The notes beneath the pieces were generated by a model that ran no database searches, was not told where the DNA came from, and worked only from the letters and a program-made list of their open reading frames with translations. A program made the translations under genes and the position numbers. From Styela clava (lineage: Eukaryota > Chordata > Ascidiacea > Stolidobranchia > Styelidae), in contig NC_135260.1 in the NCBI RefSeq assembly GCF_964204865.1, forward strand, positions 20,072,001 to 20,136,000: 64,000 bases of DNA, in the 5' to 3' direction. This document shows, in pieces, positions 9,241-22,041 of the stretch; within the stretch, counting starts at the first letter, position 1, and every line of letters starts with the position of its first letter.

Positions 9241-12033
9241 TAACATATCAGTGATAAAAATTTATAAAACCGGTCTTGAATTAATTTAACAATTAATAAA
9301 CTATTATAATGTACCGTCAGTTGGGCAGTAGGGCTGCGATCGCTCATATTCAAATGTGGATTCAAATGGACGCATGTTTCAATGTCTGCGCCGCTGTGTA
9401 CCGTTATTCATTTATTGGCTCTGACATCGTTTATAAAATAACAATGCCATTAATCTGTTCATTTCTCGCAACGTCTTGTTTTTTTTTCGGACGTGCATCT
9501 GTATACTGTTTTAGGGGTTATACGAAAACTAGATGCTACTTTACATTTTATTAGTTTCTCGCCTACAATGCCATTGAGAAAACAAAATATTCCAAACTTG
9601 AAATGAAAACCTAGAAATCTGAAATAACAATTGGGCAGTGTAAAAGTGTCTTAATGTGGCTGAAAGCTGATCAAAAAATATAACACTATCAAAGTGGAGT
9701 TCCCTCCAACTCTTTGAAATAATTTGCCGTATAATCAAACGTTTTTGGTAATTCATATGCGTTATTTCGTACTCTAATTTCATAAAATCGAGTGTCATAT
9801 AAAGTCCCTGATAGAAGCGTTGCATAAGTAACGCCCAAAACTACACCAACAGAAGCTTATAAGATTTGTTCCAGAAGTTTCATAATTATAGATACAAACA
9901 TTGATTAAGTAACTGTGACCCACTCTCTTCTGTTGCACGATAAAAATATAATTTTTCCTCCTCCCCCCCCCCCCCCCCCGGGATAAATATGTAAAATCCT
10001 CCTCCTATAAATAAAAGGTGAACTCGAAAATTCACAGATTACTGACAGAAAAGATTTGAGTCACCCGAAATTTAATTGCGCAAATATCAATTCAAAGACA
10101 AACTGTACAATGTCATAACATTAGATAAGACATCAATAGAAGAAAAAATATGAACAAAACTTCCGATCTCACTGATTTGAATTGTTATCACAACAATCTG
10201 AATCCAGCCTGTTAAAATTCCGATGCTGGTGTTCAGTGCATGGTTGAGGTCCAAATTATTTCATTGTTTGGGTTAAAGCAAATATTATGATGGTAATAAG
10301 TGGCCAATCGTCACTAGCAGGAATCAGATTAGGTAATCATACTATGAGAATACTTCATCAATCCACAACTGGAATATGCCCATACACAACTTGGTGAACA
10401 AAAATATATAACACAGCAGCATAAAATCCATTTCAATTAAGTTAATTTTTACATTGTCCTTGTTCTAAAGAACTATTTACAAAAGGTGGCAACTCATTTA
10501 CTATTACTTATATTGAAATAAATATATAACTCAGCTGCATACAGCAAATGTAAACAAAAATAGCAGCATAATGTCAAATAACTTAATTAAGCAAAAATGC
10601 AACCTCCAAACAAAAGAGTCATAGCAGAACTTCAAATAAACTTCCTACAAATATGGAGTACTGTAACATGCTGTACAGTACAACAATACCTATATTAGAT
10701 ATGAATAAACAAACCTTAAATGAATGTATTTGACGAATATTGCTTTTTTTCTGTTGAAACTGATACCACAAATATTCTGTGGGACGTACTACGAGTTTTT
10801 TTGACTTGGGAATATGAAAACAACATTTTATCAAACTAGAGTCAATGTGGGAAATATGAACTAATCAACAACCTAGAATAAATTTTGTTCATGTCTCCTA
10901 TTGTTCCTGAATGTCAGAAATATAAACAATGTAATTGATACACAACATTTTTTGAAAATGAATTCTGTCAGGATGTCGGTTAGCTTTCCACTGAAAACTG
11001 TTCAATACGATGCCAGAAACACTCAGTACTGAACGTAGTAAATACTGTACGACGTCAACATGGAGTTCAGGCTACAGTTTTTCATTTCTCTGGCGCTTGT
11101 CATTCAGTTTTTCATTCCTTTTTTATCCCTTTACCAATAATTTAACTATAAAGAATACTGATTTCTTGTAGTAGATCCAGTTCTAGTCTGTAGGTCTTGA
11201 TGTGACTAAAGAATATAATTATATCATGAGCATTCTGACGATTAATCACCTTTCATGGGTTAAGAAGTTCAAAGTTGTGGGAAGTGATTAAGTGAAAAAG
11301 GTCGCAAAAATTTTTTATCCTATAGAATGGTTCACAAAATGACAGGTCAATATCACTGCTTTGAATACCAATAAATTCCATGCATTAGGTGGTGAATCCT
11401 CAGACTGGGTTCCCTCCCCCAGGGTAAATATGAATGCTATTTATTATCCGCTTTCCCAAACTAATATGCAGCCTACCTATAATATTTGTCAGTGGAAGAC
11501 TAAGATTATCAAATCAGATGGCAACCAGATTCTACTTAAGAGCAAGATATAGACAAAATCAGCATAATTATTATTCCTAATTCACAACAATACCTGATAT
11601 CCTAAAACGACTTTAGTAGGAAGTTGTAGTCTTTCTTTGTACTTTGTTCTTAAAAATAAAATGTAGAAGGTATTAAGGATAGACTGAAGAATTTCTGACA
11701 CAATGACTCAAAAAAATTCTTAATTCAAGTTATTCCAATCCTTAAATATCGGGTCGAGCCTGATGATTAATGAACATCTAAGCTAAAGGGTTTTCCAATA
11801 ACCTGGGTGCAAGTTGCAGGCCTAATTCTAAGGTGGAAAACCTCTTGATGGACAATATAACTAGCGCTGTTTGGTTAAACAAATCAGAATTACTTAATTG
11901 TAACTTTAGATAACTAATCAAACTGTACTAAGACAGTAACAGCATTAGTTGTTTATTTCTGTTTTCACACAACAATATCAAAAACGAACAACAGAAAACA
12001 CTTCAAAACTTTGAGAAAACTAAAGCCACATAC
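9241..12033. other. Intergenic / 3' region of eIF4E
   Basis: AT-rich. It holds a run of 18 C (9963-9980) followed by GGGATAAATATGTAAAATCC, which resembles the tail end of the SINE family in the opposite orientation. The last coding exon and 3' UTR of eIF4E should lie here or be lost. I searched by eye for the conserved C-terminal segment and did not find it. No other gene is supported. Confidence 0.5.
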
Positions 12034-14895
12034 CCTATTTTAAGAATCACATCACGTCTATGGCAATCTGATGTCCATACAGCAATCTTGTCTCCCTTGT
12101 TTCTGACTTGAACTACTGCACCATTAACAAAATCTGATTCTGCTTCAAAAGATTCTCCAATCATACAGAGGATCTTGAGAAAAAGATAATTTATCACATC
12201 ATTATTATGAGTATATCAAAAACTTTCTATTATTAATGAAATGTGCTTAAAAAACCAGGACCACAAAATGTCTTTCAAAAGCAAAAGCAATATGTTAAAT
12301 TTTGCGGTAGGATAGTTGAGGATTATCATGTCTATAAAAATATAGAGAAAAGATGACAATACAGCATATCATATAGTGAACCACAGCTTTTCATCCGGTT
12401 ACCAGTCCAAGCAAGGTTTGTAACATAAAATATCAAAAATTTATATAGGATAGATTTTATATTAATTTATATTGGGAATTAGAAATCTGGAGAATAATTA
12501 CGGTATATGGTTAGGAGCTGTACACTGAAATTTCTGATAGTCCCAGCTCCAGTTCTAACCACCCATACAAAAACCCCAGATAAAAAATCGTAAATGACAA
12601 TAGGATTTACAACTTATTATACTATATTTACAAGCCAAACTTACAGTTTCAAGCCACATTCTATCTAATTCTTGATATCTCTGTGTTTTGTTCAACTGAA
12701 ACAACCATCGTCCACCATTTTTATTTGCTTCATCTTCCCACATAGGCTGCACCCCATCCTGCATACAGTGCACATATTGTAGAGATTAGGAAAAATTACA
12801 AACAACTTCATGAAATTATTGTGATAAAAATTCATTTTAGAAATTCAGGCTATCAAGAGAAAGAATTACTTATTTGATTTATATTCTGACTTTTTGCACT
12901 TCACATCTGTGTTAGACAAATTAGCACTATGCTTTCGAAACACTGGACAGGGCATTACACACTCTCTTACGCCCTGATATGCTGGAGGGCCAGAGATATT
13001 CAACCTGAGATACCAATAGGTAGATCCAATGTCAAAAACGCTATAATGCTGTACATTATAATAATAGTAATATGCTGCACAATTTGAAAGCTGGAAACAT
13101 TGAAAAAAAAAAGGCGCCCCAAAAGTGTGTGAACCAATATGGAGGTATCTAATTTTGTTCACCTATTTTACATCAAGTTGTTAAAGGGACTGACAGCTAT
13201 GGACTGGGGGGGTATAATCACTTGGCTAACACACACATTCCCCGAACTCATAATAGATAGAGCTAAAATAAGGAAAATTGGAATAAAATTATGGCCTAAA
13301 CCTGGTACACACACTATGGGAGTACCGAAAAAAAACATAGCATTCCTGCAGGAACCCGCAGTTGAACTAAAAGTACTGCAAGTAATAACAACATAAAACA
13401 AAGGTTGAGATAACTTCAAACTTTAACATTAACAACTAACAAGGGAAGTTAGTCAAGCATTAACCAAAACCAACCAACACATAACTAAAGTCGCCCACAC
13501 ATTTAGAATTAGACTATGAGCAATGATAAATGAACATTTTCAGTAAGCATTCAGTTAAACCACAACCCCCAAGAGCCTTGTAATAGGTTCAATGTTTAAA
13601 AATGTTCTCAACGTTACAAAAGAGTCACAGCAGGATTACTGAGCAGATATATAGATATCAAAATGATATCAGTAGTATGACAATAACCATACCTTGAATA
13701 GACAATAGTCGCAGCCACTTTGCAGCTTACTAGAAAGTTGAATATGATTATAGATTCTGAAAATAGAAAACATTTGTGGTATAAAACAACTGATAACAAA
13801 TATTATAACCATTTTGTTTTGTATTTTCATGGGGGAATCGCCAATACTGAGTTGTCCCATAAATTATTTAATACAGAATGACAATTCTTGCTCCAGCTAT
13901 AAGCCTACAGAAGAAGGCAAGAATTACTAGAGCTATACACACTTTGTGTACTTTTACATCAGCTTGCATGTAGTACAGCAGCGAATTAAGATTCTTTTAT
14001 GTTTATTAGTATGTCTTTACATGAGGTTTTGATCCTCATGAATATGTCTTTAAATGAGAAAAACTACACAAGTTAGTGCATCAATGAAATAAAGAAGGAA
14101 ATATCAAAGAGAGACATTGCCAATTGATATTTGAGACAGAAAAAAACTATTTTGAATAAATAATCTTACCGGATAAAGGATAAACACTTAATGAAAATAT
14201 ACCAAGTAAAGATTATTCACATACTCAAATTTATTTTTGAAGTCTCTTGATTCAAATATTTCATTATAAAGCTTTGTTTTTGTATCCATAAAATTCTATA
14301 TTCACCAAATATCAATAAAGTAACGCTGAGTAGGAATTCTTATCACAGAAAAAGTCTTGGCTAGAAAATGTAATAAAACAATACTTACGCCCAAAAATCT
14401 TCTACAGTGTCAAATTTAGTTACTAATCTTAAATTATCTTCCCATTTTTTGCTTCTATCATTTTTGAAAAACCAGAGTGCCCATCTAAAAAAACAGAATC
14501 ATTACAAATGTATACTTGATCAAAGATCATTGTATTGGAAATTTCGTACACTTAACATAATGGTGACTAAAAATGTAATTCACTATTCCAAACAAATTTT
14601 AAAATTCTTCAGACTTTCGAATATTTTCTAATCATGCCATGAAAGCACAAAAAAGTCATTGTAGTCTATATTCAATAAGTACGCATACAAATTGTGCATA
14701 AAAATTAGGACAAAATATATCATTTGATTTCCTGAATTGTATAAGCAGCACAACATACCTGCTTTGCAGTGGGTGTTTGATAGCAGTTTCATCTTCTACA
14801 GTAACTTCTTTTGAATCACCTTTCTCTTGCTCTTTGGTTGCTTCTGGTTTTGCCGGTTCACCAGAGCTTTTAATATCAGCTTTCTTTTCGGACAT
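12034..14895 (-). CDS. EIF4E: Eukaryotic translation initiation factor 4E (five exons; last exon not found)
   Basis: Binds the mRNA 5' cap and recruits eIF4G in the cytoplasm. Exons, each with matching GT-AG phases: 14895-14759, 14484-14389, 13756-13693, 12758-12645, 12173-12034. Together they give about 183 residues. After an acidic/lysine-rich N-terminal tail (MSEKKADIKSS...), the fold starts HPLQSRWALWFFKNDRSKKW. Cap-stacking tryptophans are present in KKWEDNL and PMWEDE, the latter with its glutamate. The eIF4G-contact tryptophan is in EDFWAIYNH, and a further conserved one is in KIAVWTS. The last found exon ends in phase 2 after KIG, so one more exon of about 30-35 codons is expected. 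Exon 3 (64 bases) encodes the stretch IYNHIQLSSKLQSGCDYC. Close to vertebrate eIF4E-1. Confidence 0.93.
12365..12415 (-). mobile_element. SINE fragment in eIF4E intron
   Basis: The stretch ATAGTGAACCACAGC plus TCATCCGGTTACCAGTCCA matches the central block of the SINE family seen at 8465, 8956 and 15760. Only about 50 bases remain, in the intron between exons 4 and 5. Confidence 0.5.
13111..13330. mobile_element. MITE, older copy of the 46121 family
   Basis: The left end contains AAAAGTGTGTGAACCAATATGG and the right end CCTGGTACACACACTATGGGAGTACC. These are imperfect inverted ends that resemble the near-perfect ends of the element at 46121-46304 (GTACTCCC...GTGTGAACC). The centre shares TGGCCTAAACCTGG / AATTATGG. 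It lies in eIF4E intron 3, between exons 3 and 4. Confidence 0.6.
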
Positions 14896-15759
14896 AGTAA
14901 ACTAGTTTTCAAAGTTATATTATTTGATGCTATCCTAAAAAATATCAGTTGGTAATCAATGGTGCGTTTTGTAGATTGCGCTTCATTTTAGTTTATTGTG
15001 CAGTGCCAGTTGGAGACCCGGACTGTCTCGTAAAGGAGGGGTTCACACTAAATCTTATAATTGATATCTTTCCAAATTCTAAGAATGTCCCTCATTTGGT
15101 TCAATAAAACAAACACTCCATGTGTCTCACAAACCAAAGGTGTCTGGCACGCAGCAGATGCGTCATGCTTGTCTCGATAATGATCTAAATTAATCCCAGC
15201 CGTCACATGACCAAAATTGCCGTTTTTTGCTCAAAACTCTCGAATGCCACGGTAGATATTTTTTCCATCGGTAAATGGGAATATTTTTTCCCCGAGGAAT
15301 TCAATGATGACATTTTTAGATTGCCCTTCCTTGTGGTTTTTTGCTCAAATTCAATTTACTATATTTTAACTGATATTGGGGGACAACTATCGAACCATGT
15401 GCAGACGTCCCCCAGAGAAGCCGAAGGGGTGTCTAATGATCAGTAAAATGGGTCTCTATGAAACGAGACAATGTCGCTCGATCTGTATAGTGTGGTGTAC
15501 TGTAGTATGGAGGCTATTCTTGTAATCCAATATTCAGAGAACTGTGCCGAACTAATTTAAGTAATTCGCAATAGTCTAGTACCGTACCGGTACTGAGTAC
15601 AAGTTTTTCTAGGAAAACTACTTTTAGAAGCTCAAAGCAGTTCTCATCCTACAGTCCTACTGTAGACTACAGACCTTGCTTTGAACAAACTTATTAAAAA
15701 ATATCTACAGATCAAAGGGATTTTCTTACCTAAAAATGATACAGTATCCATGCATATTA
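14896..15759. other. eIF4E upstream region
   Basis: Contains the presumed promoter and 5' UTR of eIF4E (minus strand). No TATA box can be assigned with confidence. GTCTCGT-type motifs at about 15028, 15170 and (inverted) 15458 hint at a degraded inverted-repeat element between about 15022 and 15470. The ends match too poorly to call. Confidence 0.35.
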
Positions 15760-16111
15760 AGGATAAGGATAAGATTTACATATTTATCCTGGAGGAGAGG
15801 AAAGCCGATTTGACGGCTTAACCATATAGCGAAGCGAACCACGTCCTCTCGTCCGGTTACCATTCCATGTCGAGTACCGGTATGGGATTAGTTAGGTATT
15901 TGTTTTTCCGAAGCATGGACTTGATGGTCGAGGAAGCCGTAACCGACTAGCGGTTAGGTGAACCACCCAACGGTGGCAAGGAGTCCTGCAATCCTCTCGC
16001 ACATAACCATGAAGCATGGGATTCAAACCTGCGAACACACGCAGAGTAATTAGAGGTGCGTAGCGAGCGTACCGTATTCCTAACGCTTAGCACGATGAGC
16101 TACACCGCCTT
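15760..16111 (-). mobile_element. tRNA-derived SINE, fullest copy
   Basis: On the minus strand it begins GGCGGTGTAGCTCATCGTGC (A-box-like TAGCTCA...) and reaches a B box, GGTTTGAATCCCATGC, about 85 bases later, giving the internal RNA polymerase III promoter of a tRNA-derived SINE. The body continues with ACCGCTAGTCGGTTACGGC, a CGGACGAGAGGACGTGG block and GATAAATATGTAAATC, then a short tail repeat of CTTATCC units. About 350 bases. It lies roughly 0.9 kb upstream of eIF4E. Confidence 0.85.
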
Positions 16112-18026
16112 CTGGCCTTACTGCAGTACTGTATTACGGTAATGTACCATATTACATGACCCAAGTTCAATGACGTACAGGTACTGTAAATGTTTGTTGC
16201 GCGACTGCCTGAATTACAGCACAGGTAATCTACCGAATTACAGAATTAATTCAGTAATTACCGGTACCGTACCGTAGCGGCACGGGTACCGGTACCGTAT
16301 CATTACTGCATTACATGAATTAATTCAGTAATTGTTGGGATAAAATATCGTCTTACTTCATTCTCTCTTCAATCCTCACCAGTTTCAAACAACTAACATT
16401 AATAGTTTCCAAAACCTTAAACTTAAAGGCCAGTTAACTCAACCGATTGTAATTAAACTGTGTAATACTGCAATAACAGGCAAAGCATAGAAGTGAATAG
16501 AAATAAAACAGCATGTAATGTCACGTGACCCGGTATTCTGGTATCGGTTTTTTCTCGAGAAATGCACTTCTGTCTGGTACATTGCCGTGAGATGTAGCCA
16601 AGTAGTAGTAGAAGTAAATCAGTGAATGTTTGCATCGAAGCCTTTACGACATACCTGTGTGAAAGTGCTTTTGCAATTTTTTGTTAAATCGTGAATATAT
16701 CCTAATAATGTAATAAATTTTATATTCAATAATAACGGTAATCATTCACCTGGCTGATATCTCTTATTGGACACGTTTAGTGGCCATAACGATCGTTTCA
16801 ATATTATGTTGTTGTTGTTCTTTGACACGTTTTTAAAAAATCGCTTTTCTCTTCGAATACTGGACCAATTGCTTTGAAATTTTCAGTGGTTAAAGAATAA
16901 TTTCTTCGCTAGAAGGCTATTACTTTTATTTATTTCAAAATTTTGCGTGAATTCTATGAAATTTGATATTTCGTCTAAAATTTTGCTGTATTATTTTTTA
17001 TCCATGGGAACACGGATTTTAGTCAGTGTCATGACTGGCTGTACGTTTTGATTCTGCAAAATTCTTGCTACTGGAAATTCAGAACTTTTTTGAGGGTACC
17101 GGTAGCGTCAAAGGTACCGGTAAAGACTGATTCGCTCTGGTCTAACGTGTCCATATATTTGTGCGTAGCTCTTTTGTTTGAATAACGCTGCTAATCTGGA
17201 GAACAAAATCGGGGGTATTTTAGGCACAAAAACACTTATTGACGGGTCTACTGCATTTGCATTATCAAGACGTCATATGACAAACCAGGAGTCACTTGTT
17301 CGCTAATTCCGCATCAACATTCAGTATAACAAAACACAGATCAACAGGTGTGATTCGCTTCGGCACTGTTTACTTTACATACACGTAAAATGACCAACGA
17401 AGTTCTTGTCGAAATATTCAAAATACTATATCGGGAAATATTCAATGACGTTGGGCCTCACGTTTAACAGATCACAATGCTTGTTGTGATTCACAACAGA
17501 ATCTAAACGCACATAATGGTACACTTTGGTAAAGTAACATTCGAGAGTATGTTCGCTTTGAACATAATAACGCTCAAATATCAAAACGCTTCGCGCAGTT
17601 TTGTGGTACAAATGATTATTTGTTTATTCATATATAGTTTATTTTATTTCTCCCGAGATTATTTCATTACAATTGGGTATTCAATGTTCATGAAAGGCGA
17701 CCAACAATTGTGATTTTTTTTCACTGTAGGCCTACAACGGAGTCACCAGAATTGTTATTCAGTTATCTCATACTATCAGCCTACCCTCTTCACAAGCTAA
17801 CACTAAGCTGTTTTCCTGGCAATATAATATTAGAATGTTTAAAGTACAGTATCATATTATCCACTGGCGTCTTTCTTCAAATAGGGAACATTAAACCTCT
17901 GGGAAGCTAGCAGCAAAAAACGAAATTAAGACTGACAGAATCGCAGAAAATACCCACGCGTAAAATTTAATGTTCCCAATGATTTGTCTTGTTAAAATAT
18001 GGTAAACAAGCATAAAAAAGGAAATG
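16112..18026. other. Intergenic, with GGTACC/ACCGGT-rich patches
   Basis: No gene is supported. 16130-16320 is dense in palindromic GGTACCGGTACC-type motifs mixed with AATTAATTCAGTAATTACC repeats. A second patch lies at about 17097-17125. The remainder is AT-rich unique-looking sequence up to the giant element. Confidence 0.5.
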
Positions 18027-18050
18027 CCGGATTGAAGAAAGCAAAGAAAA

Positions 18051-21000
18051 CGGAGGAGGGACGGTTTTAAAATTTCGAATGAAAAATATAATCATAAAAA
18101 TTGTAAGCAGAAGCAAATGAATTTCTATCAGAAACTCAAAATTATGTCAATATTTATGGCGATTTTGGTGTTTTTCAAAGCCCAGCAGCATGTGGTTCCG
18201 GTCAAGAGGGGGTTGATTTTATTATTTTAAATTAAAGATATAGTCATATAGATTATAAGCAAAGTTTAATGAATTTCAACAAAAACTTATAAATTTTTGA
18301 ATTTTTCGATTGAATTTCGATAATCTGACGCAAAATTGACGTAACTCATATATGGCGATTTTGGTGATTTTCAAAGCCCAGCAGCATGTGTTTCAGGTCA
18401 AGAGGGGATTGATTTTATTATTTTAAATTAAAGATAAAGTCATACAAATTGTAAGCAAAGTTTAATGAATTCCAACAAAAACTTGGAATTATGTGAATTT
18501 TCCGATTGACTTTTGATAATCTGCCGCAAAATTGACATAACTCATATATGGCGATTTTAGTGATTTTCAAAGCCCAGCAGCATGTGTTTCCGGTCAAGAG
18601 GGGGTTGATTTTCTTATTTTGAATTAAAGATATAGTCAAACAAATTGTAAGCAAAGTTTAATGAATTTCAACAAAAACTTGGAATTATGTGAATTTTCCG
18701 ATTGACTTTTGATAATCTGACGCAAAATTTACATAACTCATATATGGCGATTTTAGTGATTTTCAAAACCCAGCAGCATGTGTTTCCGGTCAAGAGGGGG
18801 TTGATTTTATTATTTTAAATTAAAGATAAAGTCATACAAATTGTAAGCAAAGTTTAATGAATTTCAACAAAAACTTGGAATTATGTGAATTTTTCGATTG
18901 ACTTTTGATAATCTGACGCAAAATTTACATAACTTATATATGGCGATTTTCAAAACCCAGCAGCATGTGGTTCCGGTCAAGAGGGGGTTGATTTTATTAT
19001 TTTAACTTAAAGATATAGGCATACAGATTGTAAGCAAAGTTTAATGAATTTCAACAAAAACTTTGAATTATGTGAATTTTCCGATTGACTTTTGAAAATC
19101 TGACGTAAAATTGACGTAACTCATATATGGCGATTTTGGTGATTTTCAAAACCCAGCAGCATGTGTTTCCGGTCAAGAGGGGGTTGATTTTATTATTTTA
19201 AATTAAAGATAAAGTCATACAAATTGTAAGCAAAGTTTAATGAATTCCAACAAAAACTTGGAATTATGTGAATTTTCCGATTGACTTTTGATAATCTGCC
19301 GCAAAATTGACATAACTCATATATGGCGAATTTGGTGATTTTCAAAGCCCAGCAGCATGTGTTTCCGGTCAAGAGGGGGTTGATTTTCTTATTTTAAATT
19401 AAAGATATAGTCATATGGATTATAAGCAGAATTTAATGAATTTCAACAAAAACTTATAAATTTTTGAATTTTTCGATTGCATTTTGATAATCTGACGCAA
19501 AATTGACGTAACTCATATAAGGCGATTTTGGTGATTTTTAAAGCCCAGCAGCATTTGTTTCCGGTCAAGAGGGGGTTGATTTTATTATTTTAAATTAAAG
19601 ATATAGTCATATAGATTATAAGCAAAGTTTAATGAATTTCAACAAAAACTTGGAATTATGTGAATTTTTCGATTGACTTTTAATAATCTGACGCAAAATT
19701 TACATAACTCATATATGGCGATTTTGGTGATTTTCAAAACCCAGCAGCATGTGGTTCCGGTCAAGAGGGGGTTGATTTTATTATTTTAACTTAAAGATAT
19801 AGTCATACAAATTGTAAGCAAAGTGTAATGAATTTCAACAAAAAATTGGAATTATGTGAATATTTCGATTGACTTTTGATAATCTGACGCAAAATTTACA
19901 TAACTCATATATGGCGATTTTGGTGATTTTCAAAACCCAGCAGCACGTGGTTCCGGTCAAGAGGGGATTGATTTTATTATTTTAACTTAAAGATATAGTC
20001 ATACAAATTGTAAGCAAAGTTTAATGAATTTCAACAAAAACTTTGAATTATGTGAATTTTCCGATTGACTTTTGAAAATCTGACGTAAAATTGACGTAAC
20101 TCATATATGGCGATTTTGGTGATTTTCAAAACCCAGCAGCATGTGTTTCCGGTCAAGAGGGGGTTGATTTTATTATTTTAAATTAAAGATAAAGTCATAC
20201 AAATTGTAAGCAAAGTTTAATGAATTTCAACAAAAACTTGGAATTATGTGAATTTTTCGATTGCATTTTGATAATCTGACGCAAAATTGACGTAACTCAT
20301 ATAAGGCGATTTTGGTGATATTTAAAACCCAGCAGCATTTGTTTCCGGTCAAGAGGGGGTTGATTTTATTATTTTAAATTAAAGATATAGTCATATAGAT
20401 TATAAGCAAAGTTTAATGAATTTCAACAAAAACTTGGAATTATGTGAATTTTTCGATTGACTTTTGATAATCAGACGCAAAATTGACGTAACTCATATAT
20501 GGCGATTTTGGTGATTTTTAAAGCCCAGCAGCATGTGTTTCCGGTCAAGAGGGGGTTGATTTTATTATTTTAAATTAAAGATATAGTCATATAGATTATA
20601 AGCAAAGTTTAATGAATTTCAACAAAAACTTGGAATTATGTGAATTTTTCGATTGACTTTTAATAATCTGACGCAAAATTTACATAACTCATATATGGCG
20701 ATTTTCAAAACCCAGCAGCATGTGGTTCCGGTTAAGAGGGAGTTGATTTTATTATTTTAACTTAAAGATATAGTCATACAAATTGTAAGCAAAGTGTAAT
20801 GAATTTCAACAAAAAATTGGAATTATGTGAATATTTCGATTGACTTTTGATAATCTGACGCAAAATTTACATAACTCATATATGGCGATTTTGGTGATTT
20901 TCAAAACCCAGCAGCATGTGTTTCCGGTCAAGAGGGGGTTGATTTTATTATTTTAAATTAAAGATAAAGTCATACAAATTGTAAGCAAAGATTAATGAAT

Positions 21001-21450
21001 TTCAACAAAAACTTGGAATTATGTGAATTTTTCGATTGACTTTTAATAATCTGACGCAAAATTTACATAACTCATATATGGCGATTTTGGTGATTTTCAA
21101 AACCCAGCAGCATGTGGTTCCGGTCAAGAGGGGGTTGATTTTATTATTTTAACTTAAAGATATAGTCATACAAATTGTAAGCAAAGTGTAATGAATTTCA
21201 ACAAAAAATTGGAATTATGTGAATATTTCGATTGACTTTTGATAATCTGACGCAAAATTTACATAACTCATATATGGCGATTTTGGTGATTTTCAAAACC
21301 CAGCAGCATGTGTTTCCGGTCAAGAGGGGGTTGATTTTAATATTTTAAATTAGAGATATAGTCATACAAATAGTAAGCAAAGTTTAATGAATTTCAACAA
21401 AACTTCATATAATTTTAAAACTTTTCGATTGAATTTTGATAATTTGACGC
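18051..21450 (+). repeat. Left terminal array, ~196 bp unit, about 17 copies
   Basis: Each unit contains GGCGATTTTGGTGATTTTCA, then CCCAGCAGCATGTG, TTCCGGTCAAGAGGGGGTTG, TAAGCAAAGTTTAATGAATT and TAATCTGACGCAAAATT. The anchor CCCAGCAGCATG recurs at 18181, 18377, 18573, 18769 and so on, about 196 bases apart. Some units lack the nine bases GGTGATTTT (for example near 18950). The outermost unit (18051-18200) is the most diverged. No open frame runs through the array. Confidence 0.95.
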
Positions 21451-22041
21451 AAAATTGAAGTAACTCACAAATGACGATTTTTGTCATTTTCACCAGCAGC
21501 ATGTTGTCCAATCAAGAGGGGGCTGAGTTTATTCAAAATACGTATATGTTGTTAAAGATTGTAAGCGAAGAAGAATTAATGTTATCAAAATGTTGTAATT
21601 TTGATTATTATTTTGAATTGAATTTTGATTTGAATTTTGAATTTCGATTGAATTTTGATAATTTGGCGCAAAATTGAAGTAACTCACAAATGACGATTTT
21701 TGTCATTTTCACCAGCAGCATGTTGTCCAATCAAGAGGGGGCTGAGTTTATTCAAAATACGTATATGTTGTTAAAGATTGTAAGCGAAGAAGAATTAATG
21801 TTATCAAAATGTTGTAATTTTGATTATTATTTTGAATTGAATTTTGATTTGAATTTTGAATTTCGATTGAATTTTGATAATTTGACGCAAAATTGAAGTA
21901 ACTCACAAATGACGATTTTTGTCATTTTCACCAGCAGCATGTTGTCCAATCAAGAGGGGGCTGAGTTTATTCAAAATACGTATATGTTGTTAAAGATTGT
22001 AAGCGAAGAAGAATTAATGTTATCAAAATGTTGTAATTTTT
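21451..22041 (+). repeat. Inner 219 bp tandem repeat, ~2.7 copies
   Basis: The block starting ACTCACAAATGACGATTTTT repeats at about 21461, 21680 and 21899, almost without change. It contains CACCAGCAGCATGTTGTCCA and ATCAAGAGGGGGCTGAG, so it derives from the 196 bp unit plus inserted bases (GAATTGAATTTTGATTTGAA). It forms the inner border of the left array. The open frame it creates (68 codons, twice) is a by-product of the repeat. Confidence 0.9.

Noticed and set aside
15022..15470. Possible inverted-repeat element bounded by TGTCTCGT motifs
   Set aside because: Only about 8-10 bases of the ends match and no target duplication is visible.
16015..16111. A genuine tRNA gene on the minus strand
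   Set aside because: A and B boxes are present but the cloverleaf arms do not pair well and the sequence continues into a SINE body shared with other copies.
18051..21450. CRISPR-like array
   Set aside because: The unit is a contiguous ~196 bp satellite with no short repeat/unique spacer alternation, and the host is an animal.
21471..21896. Two identical 68-codon open frames in tandem
   Set aside because: They are created by the 219 bp tandem repeat and have repeat-like composition; no evidence of coding.
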